A DNA stretch of 64,000 nucleotides from Pontederia crassipes. Its lineage: Eukaryota; Streptophyta; Magnoliopsida; Commelinales; Pontederiaceae. Of the stretch, positions 46,427-57,722 are shown piece after piece. Within the stretch, counting starts at the first letter, position 1. Each line of letters begins with the position of its first letter. The DNA lies in the NCBI GenBank assembly GCA_030549335.1, contig CM060197.1, positions 18,798,501-18,862,500 on the forward strand, in the 5' to 3' direction. The notes under the pieces are model-generated. The model saw only the letters and a program-made list of their open reading frames with translations. It did no database searches and had not been told where the DNA came from. Both the position numbers and the translations under genes were made by a program.

Positions 46427-48827
46427 TTAATTTCGATGAGGTTTCATTTTTTGAAATATGTCGATAATGACATCATTAGAAATATGACAAAATATATCTT
46501 TCTCAATGTAAGTTACTAAACAATCATTCATCCATTGATCACCTATTCGATTCCTCAACTTTGTCTTCACAATGTTCATCGCTGAAAAAGCTCTCTCAAC
46601 ACTTGCAGTTGCCACAAGTAGAATTAATGACAACTTCAAAAGTAAGTAAACTGATGGATATACCATATGCTTCTTTATCTCAACTAATTTCTGAGAAAGA
46701 TCGCCAAGTTCCTTCAAATTCTGAAAACGATTATCTGAACGCATATCAACAATATAAATTTGAAGTTGATGTTTGAGTATCAAAAGATCTGCTTCAGAAA
46801 AGTCATTAGGATAGAATTGACCCAACTTCACTAATTTTGCAATATCGAAAGATTTAAAGGAGTCGGCCGGATTAAGACATGCTACGCAAAGGAGTAACTC
46901 CATATTTGTCACATTAAAACGACTGTTAAGCTCTTGAAGCAACCTGTCTATGATCATCATAAATAAATCAATATGATAATGATGTAGATTTGTTATTTGT
47001 GGGGCTTTACGTCGCGATCTGCCTTCAATAACAAATATATCATCCATGTTAGGTATAGTGATACCATTCTGCTCACTAAAAGAATGAACATCTTTCATCA
47101 GTAATTCCCATTCTTCATCCCTCATTCTTTGCAATTGCTCTTTGCATGCATTATTAAGTCTTATAGCATTTATAATGTCTTGATCTTTCCTTTGCAACGC
47201 CAATGATAAGTTGTTTGTAATCCCAATATATTTATCATCAGGTGTGAGCTAAATGCAAACTCAAATGATTGCAAATACTTCAAAAGAAAATGTGCTTCGC
47301 CTCTTTTCTCGCATTGAAGTCCTTCATCTTTAATAAACTCTAATAAGTCAATCACCATCGAAAATATAACCTTCAAATTCACAAGAGTACCATAGTGTGA
47401 TCCCCATCTTGTATCACTTGTTCTTTGAGGGTAGTTACTTGATTTTTTCCTCGACCATTTTGTATTTCACCATTTATCAATGCCTTAGCAACTTTAGCAG
47501 CTTGAATTTCTCTTAGCTTGTCCTGACGTTTACTTGATGCTCCAACCAAACTAATAAGCATGGTAATCCAATTAAAAAGACATGCAACATCAACATGATC
47601 CTTTGCCACAGCTACTAATGTTAACTGAAGTTGATGTGCAAAACAATGGACATAATATGCTGACTCATTTCTCTCAAAATCAAAGCTTTAAGACCATTGA
47701 ATTCACCTCGCATATTATTCACTCCATCATAACCTTGACCTCTTATTTTTTATATACTCAAATTGTGTTAAGAAAGTAACAACTCAATTGCTTTTTTAAG
47801 AGAGGAAGAACATGTATGACTCACATGAACAAGACAAGAAAACATTCTTTAACATATCTTTTTTCATCAACAAATCATAAAGCCACTGCCATTTGTTCCT
47901 TCTTTGAAACATCACAAGATTCATCAACCAAAATTTCGAATATGTCATCTTTGAAATCATTAAGAATCACTTTAGTTGTTTCTTGTGCAGCTGCATTCAC
48001 AAGATCTTTTCGAATATCGGGTGATACCATTTGTTGATTTCTAGGTGCATTTTTCAATACAACTCTACATATATCTTCATTATGATCAACAAGAAATTGT
48101 AGAAGCTCTAGAAAATTTCCTTTATTTGCAGAATTTTTAGATTCGTCATGACCTCGAAATGATAATCCTTGATGCAAAAGAAATCTTATACAATCAAGTG
48201 AGGCATGTAATCGGATTGAGTTATTATTTTTCATTTGATTTGATTGCTTGTTGAGAGCCAATCGAATAGATTGATTTTGATTCATTAAGACTCCACACTT
48301 ATTGACAGCTTAATTATGAGAACTACTAATACCACCAATATGAATATCAAGTCTGTTCTTTTATGCCATTTTCTAAAACCCTCTGTGACAAAGGCATCTC
48401 CTCCGGCTTGATTTCCAATATCAGTTTTAAAAAGATAACAATATAGACAAAATACTGCATCTTTTGTATTACTATATTCCAACCAATTCGAATATTGATT
48501 GAACTAATCAGAATTGAATCGACGTAATTTTCCACCAATTTCTGTTTGAGGGAAAGCATGGTTTCTAGGTTGGAAAGGCCCTCTTAATAAATATGATCTC
48601 CTAATTTCATCTTGATCATTAGAATGATAACTTGATATTTTTCTTCTTTCTCCAGGGTCTGCAGGAAGAGTACTTAGATCAATTCGATTTCGTTTTGAAG
48701 ATTCTGAGTCATCATTTGTACCACTTCCTTCGCCTTGAATTAAAATTTGAGATGGATGTGATCTTTTTTTAAAATATTTCTCTAACACCAGGATGAGCTG
48801 TAAAATAATTTTATTCGTTTTCAACAT
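46427..48827 (-). pseudogene. hAT transposase, TTF-finger/DUF4371 type
   Basis: Read leftward: an N-terminal part ending HAFPQTEIGGKLRRFNSD (48827-48504); a TTF-type finger part with DAVFCLYCYLFKTD (48482-48285); DUF4371 with LLHQGLSFRGHDESKNSANK, IFEILVDESCDVSKKEQMAV (48285-47875); a core piece with VDVACLFNWITMLISLVGAS (47609-47379); and the C-terminal piece (47203-46427, 258 codons) ending in the hAT dimerisation motif ASVERAFSAMNIVKTKLRNR. DESCDVS carries a catalytic-type aspartate. The enzyme would cut and paste the element in the nucleus. At least four frame breaks or stops separate the pieces, so it is inactive, although pieces are well preserved. Confidence 0.88.
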
Positions 48828-49198
48828 GTATGAATTAAAAATTTCTATAGATAGGAAAAAAGTATGGAAATTAAGAAAAATGAACTAATATTTAAAGAAT
48901 ATAATTTACACAAAAATATAGAAAAAAGACTTTTATAATTTTAAAAGCTAGGATACAAATTACCTTGAATTAGAGCCAACGCGAAAAAACAATTGAGAGA
49001 TGTGATTTGATGGAAGAAAAAAAGTTAGATTAAATAGAGTTGAGTTATTTGCAAACAAATAGGAAAAGAATTTAGAATCCTAATTGAAATTGATCTGATG
49101 GTTCATAGGCCTTTTTTGACATCTAATAGGAATAAAGAAAATTAATTGGTCGGCTGATATTTGACATCAAATAAGAATTAAAAATGAAGTCGGATAGG

Positions 49199-49253
49199 GG
49201 ATTCAAACCTAGGCGCTCTCAAACAACACCAACCACTCTACCACTGTGCCACC
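49199..49253 (-). other. tRNA-like A-box/B-box pair inside the hAT
   Basis: On the minus strand TGGCACAGTGG (49251-49241) resembles a Pol III A box and GGTTTGAATCC (49209-49199) a B box, 31 bp apart. It is not a full cloverleaf that I can fold with confidence. It may be a SINE head or a tRNA-derived end segment of this hAT family. Confidence 0.4.
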
Positions 49254-49847
49254 ATCAACTTTTGTAATACTTACTACTTAAAAATATTTATTTTTCCAGT
49301 GGGTGCAAGTCACTGGCACCCATGTGCCTCTGCCCTTGAGTCAACATGACCATTGCGCATTTTCTGTGTTGTATGGGCTGACCAGTCGATCGGTCCTTCG
49401 ACTGGTTCCTCGACCATCATGGTTGTGGCATTTCTTGAATTCTTCTTTGAGTTGATCGTTCGACTAGTGCCACGATCAAACCATCGATCGTCATAGTCAT
49501 GTTATTCTTCAAATAATTCTCTTCTACTAGGTCATAGATTGGTGAGACGGTCAGACCAACAATCATCATCTTCGCGTCATAAACTGGATTTGGCTACTTC
49601 ATTTGATCGGTCAACAGTTGATGACCCAGACTAACGACCGACATACATCTGACAATTTTCCTAATCAGTTGATCTATATGTCCGGTCGACCAATAGTATA
49701 AAAATTTTCTTTTTGACTTTTATCTTTATGATTTCTTCTACGCATATACTCCTTTTGATCTTACACCTGCACAATCATTACTCAAGTATATATTAGTAAA
49801 TTTTACGTCAAATTTAATTTGTTATCATCAAAATATAGGATTCAACA

Positions 49848-49862
49848 ATCTCTCCATTTTTT
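49848..49862 (-). other. Copia polypurine tract
   Basis: The minus strand reads AAAAATGGAGAGAT immediately before the LTR start TGTTGAATCC. Confidence 0.7.
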
Positions 49863-51317
49863 ATGATGACAAACTAATTGGACGATAGAGAAGGAACAAT
49901 GAATTGTAAGCATAGAGAATGAATGGTAAGCATGCTCCCCCTACATTCATGCACGTTTCACATTTCCTCCCCCTGAATAACTGGCCTTTATATTATCATA
50001 ATACTATGAAGCAATATAAACATATGACATCAAAATCTATAGGCATAAGATAAATATAAGATATGAAAGTACAACCATCTTGAAACAAAAGTTATCACAT
50101 TACATCCATCATGTGTTTCAGTAGCGTCCCAAATTCTCCCCCTTTTGACATCATCAAAGAAGGAGGAAACTCATCTACATCTCATCGGGACTATCATGTC
50201 ATGAACTACGGGAGAAACAAATCCCTGTGATGCATAGTAAGTTGGCAATGAGCCAACAAGATATCATGAGTTGCGCTCTATCCTCCAAACTCAACGATCC
50301 ATGTGAGTCACTTGACGGTCTATAGCATCCACCTGATGTGAAAGAGCAGTGAAGTCGTAGGCACCATATGAAGTCGAAGCTACATTCTGTGGAGATCCAA
50401 GATGCTGAGTCGGAGGTGAGCTGGGGTACTGACTAGGGCCAGCTTCGGTATGTCATCAGTGTCCAATGGAGTTGGCTCACCATCTCCAGTAGTGGCATCG
50501 TCGGAATCCAAATGAAGATGCTTCCGAAGGAAGGTCGCGGAACCAATGACGTCTGTAGGGCAGGGTCGAATGTACTCCTCTCCCACAAGAATGTCGACAC
50601 CAATGAAGTAAAATCCTAGTGATGCAGGCTCCAGAATATAAGAGGTAACAACCACTAATACTGGAGGAGATCTTCTGGAATGTATACCCCATGTGATAAA
50701 AAACATAGTGGCCAAAATGGAAAAATGAAACATCTTAGATACAGAGACAATGAAGAAAGAACATATCAAAACGGGTGACCTCTGTATAGTTTTTGACTCG
50801 AGGAGTAATCATATGACTCAAAATGTGATGAGTCATTTTCATGGACGGATGAAGATACTTATGGGGCAAGTTGACGATAAAGTGGTCATTCCGTCTACCA
50901 AAAACCACATGAATTCCATCCTCCATTGGGAGGTAGTCGTGATGAAAACCATGAGTGACAAAGTGGTAGAGTCCCGACAATGGACAAGGAATACCAAAGA
51001 TATGGCAAAGTAGGTCACGAAACGAATGGGCACACCAAGAACATAGGTGATAATGACCACACGAGTGATTGACATGTTCGCATAGAAATGACAAATAAGA
51101 CATGGATACACACGCTATGTGATAGACACACTACTAGAAAAACGCTGATTACCGACGGTCCGGACCGTCGGTAATCAGCCCAAAAACCGTCGGTAACGTA
51201 ATTACCGACGTGTCGGAATCGATGCATCGTAAAAATGCTCGTCGCAAATCGATTTGCGACGGTCGAAAAAAAATCCGTCAGAAATATCGACGAACAAAAC
51301 CATCGAAAAAAGTCCCG

Positions 51318-51500
51318 GCGGTTCGAACCGTCGCAAATTTATGACGGTTGCGACCGCCGAAAAGGGCCGGCGGTTCGAACCGTCGCAAGTTCTGACGGTC
51401 GCAACCGCTGGAAAAGGTCGGCGGTTTGAACCGTCGCAAGTTTCGACGGTTGCAACCGCCAAAAAAGGCCGGCGGTTCGAACCATCGCAACTTTTCGACG
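51318..51500. repeat. 51-bp tandem repeat, about 3.5 copies
   Basis: GCCGGCGGTTCGAACCGTCG followed by CAA and GACGGTTGCAACCGCC-type text repeats at about 51318, 51369, 51420 and 51471. As 51 is a multiple of 3, long spurious reading frames arise on both strands. Confidence 0.9.
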
Positions 51501-51589
51501 GTCGAAACTGTCGAAACTTTCGACGGATGTCGCAACCATCGATCTTTTGGCAGTTGCAACCATCGCAAAGAAATTTTTAAATATAAAAA

Positions 51590-52260
51590 AATTAGCGGCC
51601 GGATCGGGCCGTGGCTAGCTCCGACCGCGGCAAAATTCGGCCGCCCACGGTCGATCCGGCCGCAAACCGGTCGATCGGCCGGATCTGGGCTGCCAGGCTG
51701 CGGATCTGGCCGCCCGCAGCCGATCCGGCCGCAAGCCGATCGATTGGCCGGATCCAGGCTCCGCCGCCCGGCGGCCGTTCCTGCTGCGAGAGGCCAGATC
51801 CAGGCCGCCAGGCAGCGGATCCGGCCGCCCGGCGGCCGATCCTGCTGCGAGAGGCCGGATCCATCGCCAAGCGGCCAGATCCGAACGCCCGGCGGCCGAT
51901 CCGGCAGCTGGAGGCCGGATCCGTCGCCAGGTGGTCGGATCCGAACACCCTGCGGCGGCCGCTGGAGGCACTCACGGCCAGATCCGGCCACCAGCAGCGA
52001 GATCCGGCCGACAGCGGCCTCTGGCCGGAGAGAGAAAGAGAGAGAGAGACGCCGGCGCGGGAGAGGAAGAAGGAGAGGAAGAATTCTTGGCAGGCACAAT
52101 CTCCTTCTTGGCCGGCGCGGGAGAGGGTCGCCGGCGTCCGGAGCGGGAGAGGGAGGCCGGCGCGGGAGGGTCGTCGGCGTTCGGTGCGGGAGAGGGACGA
52201 CCGGTGCTCGCAGGCCGGGAGAGGGAGGGAGAGAGAGAGAGGAGAGGAGGGAGTGATGAG
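51590..52260. repeat. GC-rich repeat core of the CACTA
   Basis: Very GC-rich, with many CGGATCC and GGCCGATCC(G/T)GC words in loose 24-36 bp units (51600-51960), then a purine-rich GAGAGAGA/GGGAGAGG region. Frames of 240-280 codons exist on several registers but read as Arg/Gly/Pro-rich repeats. Confidence 0.75.
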
Positions 52261-54099
52261 AGAAAAAATATATATAAGGGGAAAAGATGAGAGAAAGTGG
52301 GAAAAGGGAAAAAAGGCGGGATAATGAAATTTTAATTACCGACGACTTCGGCCATCGAAAATATAAATATTAACTATTTTTATAATTACTAACGGTTGTG
52401 ACCGTCGAAAAAATATTTAGTTATAATATAATGTTTATTTTTTATTTTACCGACGGTTTGAACCGTCGGTAATCGTTACCGACAGTCAAAACCATCCGTA
52501 ATTGCGATGGTTTGGGCCGCCGCTAGTTATATTAATAAAATAATCTTTATATTATATTATTATACATTTATCGACGGTCACGATCGTCGAAAATTGCGAC
52601 GGATTTTGCGACGAATTCATATCCGTCGGAAATATCGACGTTCCTAATCGTCAAAAAATTAAATAATAATATAAAATAAATACATAATTTAATTTTTCAT
52701 TTTCAACGGTTATGCGTCAGAAATATCGACGTTCCTAATCGTCAAAAAATTAAATAATAATATAAAAAAATACATAATTTAATTTTTCATTTCCGACGAT
52801 CATAATCGTCGAAAAATACATCGGAAAATTTAAATAATAATATAAAAAAATACATAATTTATTTTTTTATTTCCAACGGTCGTGACCATTGGAAAAATTA
52901 AATAATAATATAATAAATTACATAATTTATTTTTTCGTTTCCGACGGTCATGACCGTTGAAAATTGCGACGGATGGGTATCCGTCAGAAATATTGACGTT
53001 CCTAACCGTCAAAAAATTAAATAACAATATAAATAATTTTCGACGGTCATAACCGTCAAAAAATCCGTCGGAAATGAAACCGTCAAAAAATCCATCGCAA
53101 ATTACGACGGATTTCGAACCGTCGAAAATTATCCATCGGAAAATCATGATTTTCTTGTAGTGACAATAGTGACAACCATCCGATGTTTGCAAACAACTCC
53201 TGAACATCAAGGAAGATTAGGGAGGTCCAATCAATGGTGTAAGCACGTCGAACATCACGAGAGACATACAAAGCATCGAAACAAGTGGTCATGGCCCAAG
53301 TAACAAATAGGTGACGACCAAAGACGTCAAGGGAAGATGGGTCAGGCTCATGGGTAGTAGGTGGCCTACAAGCACGTCCAGTGGAACGTCCTCGTCCACG
53401 ACCTCGTCCACATGGGACAAGCACGAGTTCGGGTTCAGGGTTATGGTCGGGCTCATTTTCGACCATATGAGTGCGATAGCCACCCAAAGGGGCACGTCGA
53501 CGTCTGAAAACTAGCCTACAGGGCAAAATCCCTTCATTGTCCATGGATCCAACAATGGTTGGGAGGAACACACGCGGACAAGACTAGTTGCCAATCAGGG
53601 AAGGCCGACTCTGTCGGCTACTATTTTGGTGACCTAAAGGAAGGAGGAAGATGAAACATCGGAGAGGACTTGGACGTCGTTGGAAGAAGACAAGAAAGTC
53701 GACTATTACTGACGGAGAGGAATGGTAGTGACGTAGGTGGTGTAGAGGACGGACGACGGCGATGGTGAGGGGAAATGGAGAGGGTGAGGACGATGGCAGC
53801 ACGGAGGATGAACGACAATGACGGTGGAGGGGAAAACGGAGAGGATGAGGACAATGGCGACGAGGGCAAGTAGGTTGTTGGCGGCAAGAAGGTGGCGGTG
53901 CTGTGGAGGGACGACGACGGAGGAAGATCAACAGTGATGAAGCGAGCGGGGAGGATGATGTCGGTGGCTGAGAGGTCGACGACAACATCACAGATAGGGG
54001 ATCACGCTGGTCGCGAGGAGGCAGGACAACGTCGATGGCCGAAAGGTCGGCGGCCGCAGCACGGAGAGAAGGAAAGTGGCGACTAGGGCATCGGTCGAG

Positions 54100-54480
54100 G
54101 GTAAAAAGTAAACAAGAGTCAACCGGTTGAGTTTTACAAATCCATAATTTTTGTATATATCGATCGACCGGTCAAGGCAAGTGGTCGACTAATCATCGCC
54201 TTTTTTGCAGTTTGAAAGATATCCATCGGTCGATGTACGGTCGATAGGTCTCATGTCATACACTGGACGACCGATCAAAAGAATCGATTGACCAATGACC
54301 AAGCGAGTTGGATTTTTCTTAATTTCAAATGGTCGACCAGTAGTGCCTAGCGGTCAACATATGCATTTTTTACCATTTTTCAAAATTTTAACTATTAAAA
54401 TCTTGTTTTAAAAGAATATTTCACATGAATGTAAGTGTTGTACAACACTTTTAATATTAAATTAATGTCAAAAGTGATAT
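54100..54480 (-). other. LTR-like spacer with GGTCGACC motifs
   Basis: Contains several GATCGACCGGTC, GGTCGACC and GACCGATC motifs like those in the Copia LTRs, but no clear TG...CA ends. If it is a decayed 3' LTR, the RNase H at 54.5 kb ends one Copia element here and the extra ORF belongs to another element. Confidence 0.4.
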
Positions 54481-54485
54481 TGCAT

Positions 54486-55640
54486 AACCAAGTCACTTTT
54501 ATTTAGAATTGATATGCAATCTAGGTTCAATCATTCCTAATTCCCTTCTAAGCATACAAAATTGTTCTTCACTCAAGTGTTTCATAAATATGTGTGGAAG
54601 TTGAACTTTAGTGGTAAATACATGTTCAATGGCAATGTCTATGAGGGTCACATACTCTCTAATGAAATGATATCGCAAGTCAATGTGTTTAGTCCTAGAA
54701 TGTTGAATTGGATTTTTTGTCATTTCTATAGTACTTGTTTTATCGCACTTCATGGGTACATTTGAGCAACTTACACCATAATCATGCAATTGTTGTTTTA
54801 CCAATAATATTTGTGCACAACAACTACCGACGGTTATATATTCGGCCTCCAAGATAGAAAGTGCGATGGAGTTTTGTTTCTTGCTAGCCCATGAAATGAT
54901 AGAACTACCAAGAAAGCAACACATCTCAATAGTGCTTTCCTATCAACTTTACACCGACAAAGTCCGCATCAATGTAGGCATCTAATTCAAATGGAGAACT
55001 TTTATCATACCAAATGCCTAATTCACATGTACGCTTTAAGTAGCGCATTATTCTTTTAACGACAATTAGATGTGATTCTTTGGGAGCAGATTGAAATCTA
55101 GCAAACAAGCATACACTAACCATGATGTCTGACCTAGATGTCGTTAAATAGCGTTGGCTCATGGGAGTTGTGCTTGTCTTGCATTCGTTCAATTTTGATC
55201 AATGGACTTATCTTTTACGTCATTATTCAATTTTGTAGTAGTGCTCATAGGAGTTGTGCTTGTCTTGCATTTGTTCATCCCGAATCTCTTAAACAACACC
55301 CTCGTATATTTTTCTTAATTGAGAAAAATTTCATCCTTGGATTGTTTCACTTGTAGGCCTAGAAAGAATGTAATCTCTCATACATGACTCATCTCGAATT
55401 CTTTTTGCATAAGAAATTCAAACTCTTTGCACAATCATTCATTAGTAACACCATAAACAATATCATCAACATAAATATGAACTATTAAAATGTCATTTTT
55501 CATATGTTTTAGAAATAATTTGGTGTCAACTTTCCCTTATTGAAAACCATTCTCAATTAAAAATGAACTCAATATTTCATACCAAGCTCAAGGAGCTTGT
55601 TTCAATCCAAAAAGAGCTTTCGAAAGTTAAACACTTTGCA
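54486..55640 (-). pseudogene. Copia reverse transcriptase (C-terminal part) and RNase H
   Basis: Minus strand: an intact catalytic YVDDIVYG (about 55475-55450), the RT end with a MSQRYLTTSR-like stretch, then MRYLKRTCELGIWYD and the RNase H domain with DAYIDADFVG, SWASKKQNSIALSILEAEYI and HIDLRYHFIREYV (to 54499). These are the standard Copia RT and RNase H landmarks. Frameshifts and stops break the reading, notably near 54925 and between 55200 and 55450. The N-terminal RT is missing or replaced by the insertion at 55.8 kb. Confidence 0.85.
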
Positions 55641-55784
55641 ACATGGCTGAGCTCTCTACAATCTCTTCGTCAAATACATTTCTTTCAGAGTCCAAATGTC
55701 TTCTATTTGGATATTCAAGCCCTAAAAGTTGGAACGTAATTTTCTTTTTTTATTCCAATGTAACCTTAAGCTTTGGCAAAATGA

Positions 55785-55950
55785 CCAAGTTTTGAATATG
55801 CTGATTCTACATGTGGAATCGTCCAAGTCCAGGCGAGTTCAATCGAGTCCAACCAAGTTTACTATCATTCTTTTTTTTTGCCCTTAAGTCATGTACTCGT
55901 CCGAGTTTATGAGTTAAAGTTGCGAGTTTGTGAACCTTGCCAACAATAGT
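55785..55950 (-). repeat. short dispersed repeat (MITE-like), copy 2
   Basis: Inverted counterpart of 4183-4375: GAGTTTGTGAACC at one end, AGTCCAACC and GATTCTACATG at the other. It is inserted in or beside the Copia RT. Confidence 0.6.
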
Positions 55951-56511
55951 ATCACATCCAAATCACATAAGAGAATATATAAATTTAAACGATCATCGCC
56001 TTGTACAAGAATGGATTGGGGATTGACATCAAAGGAAAATTTTCGAATGTATGTCAATCGTTGGTTCAGTCATCACATCGGTCGATCAATCAAATGCAGT
56101 AGTCAAATTCAGTTTACAACGTGAAGATGACGATCGTTGGTCTTGCCATCTCACTGGTCGACCGCCCAGTAGACGAGAATCATTCGAAAAATGTAACGAC
56201 TGTTCGGTCGTGACACCGGTCGACCGATCAACTCAAAGACGAATTCAAAAAATGTCACAATCATGCGATGCTCTAACAAATAAAATTCTTTTGTCATTTT
56301 TCTTCCAAAAGAGTTAGAACCAAGCCCCTTTTTATTCAAGATACTTAGATCTTACTTCCATTAGAAAATATTTCAAGTTCAACTTTTAAATTCTCAATTT
56401 CTTTGTTCAAGCATGCACTTTCCAGACTTTATTTTTCACATAATGATTTTAGTGTACTATTTTTCATTTTTAATTCTTCTACCAAGAATTTCAAGCTAGA
56501 GTTTTCATCAT
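55951..56511 (-). other. region where integrase is expected but absent
   Basis: Between gag and RT there is no protease or integrase motif. Instead 56050-56240 carries GGTCGACCG motifs like the LTRs, followed by AT-rich DNA. A deletion or an LTR-derived insertion has replaced the integrase. Confidence 0.45.
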
Positions 56512-57684
56512 TCAATATATCACACTTTTCACATGCAGAATCAACATTCTCATTTTTCTTTTGCAAATTTCAAACTCTATTTTCATACTATCATATTTGT
56601 TTTTGAGGTATCCATATTTAGTAATAAGAATTCTAAACTCATTATGCATATAAAAAAATTCGCTATCACTAGAATCAGATGATACCTCATGGCTATTAGT
56701 CATTATACATATACACACTTCTTCATCATCATTAGAAGAGGTGTTGTAGTCATTTTCTTCATCTTCGCCTTTATCCCAAGTGACTTGAAGAGCATTTTTC
56801 TTCCTTCTTGAACTTTCTTCATCTTTCTCATTTTTGACCAAATTTGGACACTCATTTTTGTAATGTCCAATATATTTACATTCAAAGCAAATCACTTGAT
56901 TCTTGCTTGATGATGATCTTCTCTTGATGAAACCATTCTTCTTCTTTTCCTTGGCAAACTTGAGATGCTTGTCAAGCTTCTTTGCATATAAAGTAAGCTT
57001 CTTTTCATCAAGATCCTCATCTTCTTCACTTGTGTCTTCCTTTTTGCATGTAATGCCAATGTTTTCTTTCTTGGAGCATTTACTTTTTTATCCTCCTTGA
57101 TTCCGATCTCATAAGTTAAAAGTGAACCTATAAAATCATCAAAATTTAGCTTGTTCACATTTTTTTTCTCTAGTCACGATCCTTTTTGTATGCCATTTGG
57201 AGGAGAGGGACTTAAGAAATATTTTCACCTTTTGAGAGTTAGTCATTGGCTCGTCCAAAAAGGCTAAGTCATTTATAATATCATTAAAACATACGACCAT
57301 CTCATTTATGGATTCATTTTCATGCATTTTGAAAGAATCATATTGATGATTTAAAATATTCAATCTAGATTCTTTAACTTTGTTCATTCCTTCATGAGTA
57401 ATAATAAGTTTTCTAAAAATTTCATTAGCACTTGAACAATTGAAAATCTGATTAAACTTAGTTGGATCCAAGGCACAATAAAAAATATTTTTTTCTTTCC
57501 AATCAAGTTTTATGAAAAGTCTTTCTCCTTTGGAATACTCCAAAGCTGACTTACCATGTAAATTAAAACCATTTTGAATGATATCCCACATGTCAATATG
57601 CAAAATTTGATGCATCAAAAAGTGGAGGACGAATAATTGATTGACCTTCAGAAAAATTAAATCCACTTGATGCCATAGCTCTAA
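56512..57684 (-). pseudogene. Copia gag remnant, first copy
   Basis: Gag begins near 57684 (an ATGGCATCAAGTGG-like start on the minus strand). It continues as a UBN2-type capsid region with ALDPTKFNQIFNCSSANEIF, ESRLNILNHQYDSFKMHENE, SINEMVVCFNDIINDLAFLD and KVKIFLKSLSSKWHTK (57560-57170), then NFDDFIGSLLTYEIGIKED (57158-56892) and the zinc knuckle CFECKYIGHYKNEC (about 56890-56850; CX2CX4HX4C intact). An acidic tail with SSDSSDSEFFYMHNE follows. Gag forms the cytoplasmic particle that packages element RNA. Frameshifts near 57150 and 56890 break it. Confidence 0.82.
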
Positions 57685-57722
57685 ACATGTATAAATCTTA
57701 AGATAAGAGCAACCATAACAAT

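Larger units (their letters stand above)
46325..49338 (-). mobile_element. 3.0-kb hAT transposon with perfect 8-bp target duplication
   Basis: Left end CAGTGGCAGAGCCAAG and right end, inverted, CAAGGGCAGAGGCAC are degenerate copies of the CAGTGGCGGAGCCA-type terminus of TTF-finger hATs. AGTCAACA flanks both sides (46317-46324 and 49339-49346). The empty site is seen in the sister LTR at about 58345 as AATCAATATGACC. Confidence 0.92.
45689..49847 (-). repeat. Copia 3' LTR, split by a hAT
   Basis: Plus strand starts TGTAGGATCGAAAGCACC and ends GGATTCAACA. Net length without the hAT and its duplication is about 1.14 kb. The first 640 bp align with the LTR at 57723, including the point where the hAT entered. 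Confidence 0.8.
51129..53162. mobile_element. 2.0-kb non-autonomous CACTA transposon
   Basis: Left CACTACTAGAAAAACGC and right, inverted, CACTACAAGAAAATCATG. ACA flanks at 51126-51128 and 53163-53165. Subterminal arrays of CCGACGGT/GACGGTT-type palindromic motifs occupy 51150-51550 and 52335-53140. No transposase. It interrupts the extra ORF of the Copia element, whose codons rejoin on removal. Confidence 0.92.
50200..53991 (-). pseudogene. extra ORF resembling a plant transposon protein domain, split by a CACTA
   Basis: Minus-strand reading: a Pro/Ser/Arg-rich lead (53991-53587), one in-frame stop, MDNEGILPCRLVFRRRRAPL, a Gly/Arg tract, then RRAYTIDWTSLIFLDVQELF and ANIGWLSLL (about 53280-53170). 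The CACTA follows, and beyond it FYANMSITRVVIITYVLGVP (51080-51020), a histidine-rich stretch, FYFIGVDILVGEEYIRPCPTD (50620-50550) and HLHLDSDD. The order (GW..LL, FYANM, YVRGV-like, GEEY) recalls the putative plant transposon protein domain family (Pfam Transposase_32-like); this is from memory and unverified. Function unknown. Stops and frameshifts are present. It lies where SIRE-type Copia elements carry an extra ORF, downstream of RNase H. Confidence 0.5.

Noticed and set aside
51278..52324. Several overlapping frames of 120-276 codons on both strands
   Set aside because: They lie in the GC-rich repeat core and 51-bp array of a CACTA element. Open frames on many registers with Arg/Gly/Pro repeats are a composition effect.
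53584..53991. Pro/Ser-rich 135-codon frame as a separate gene
   Set aside because: It is in the same frame as, and one stop upstream of, the extra ORF of the Copia element, and is low complexity.
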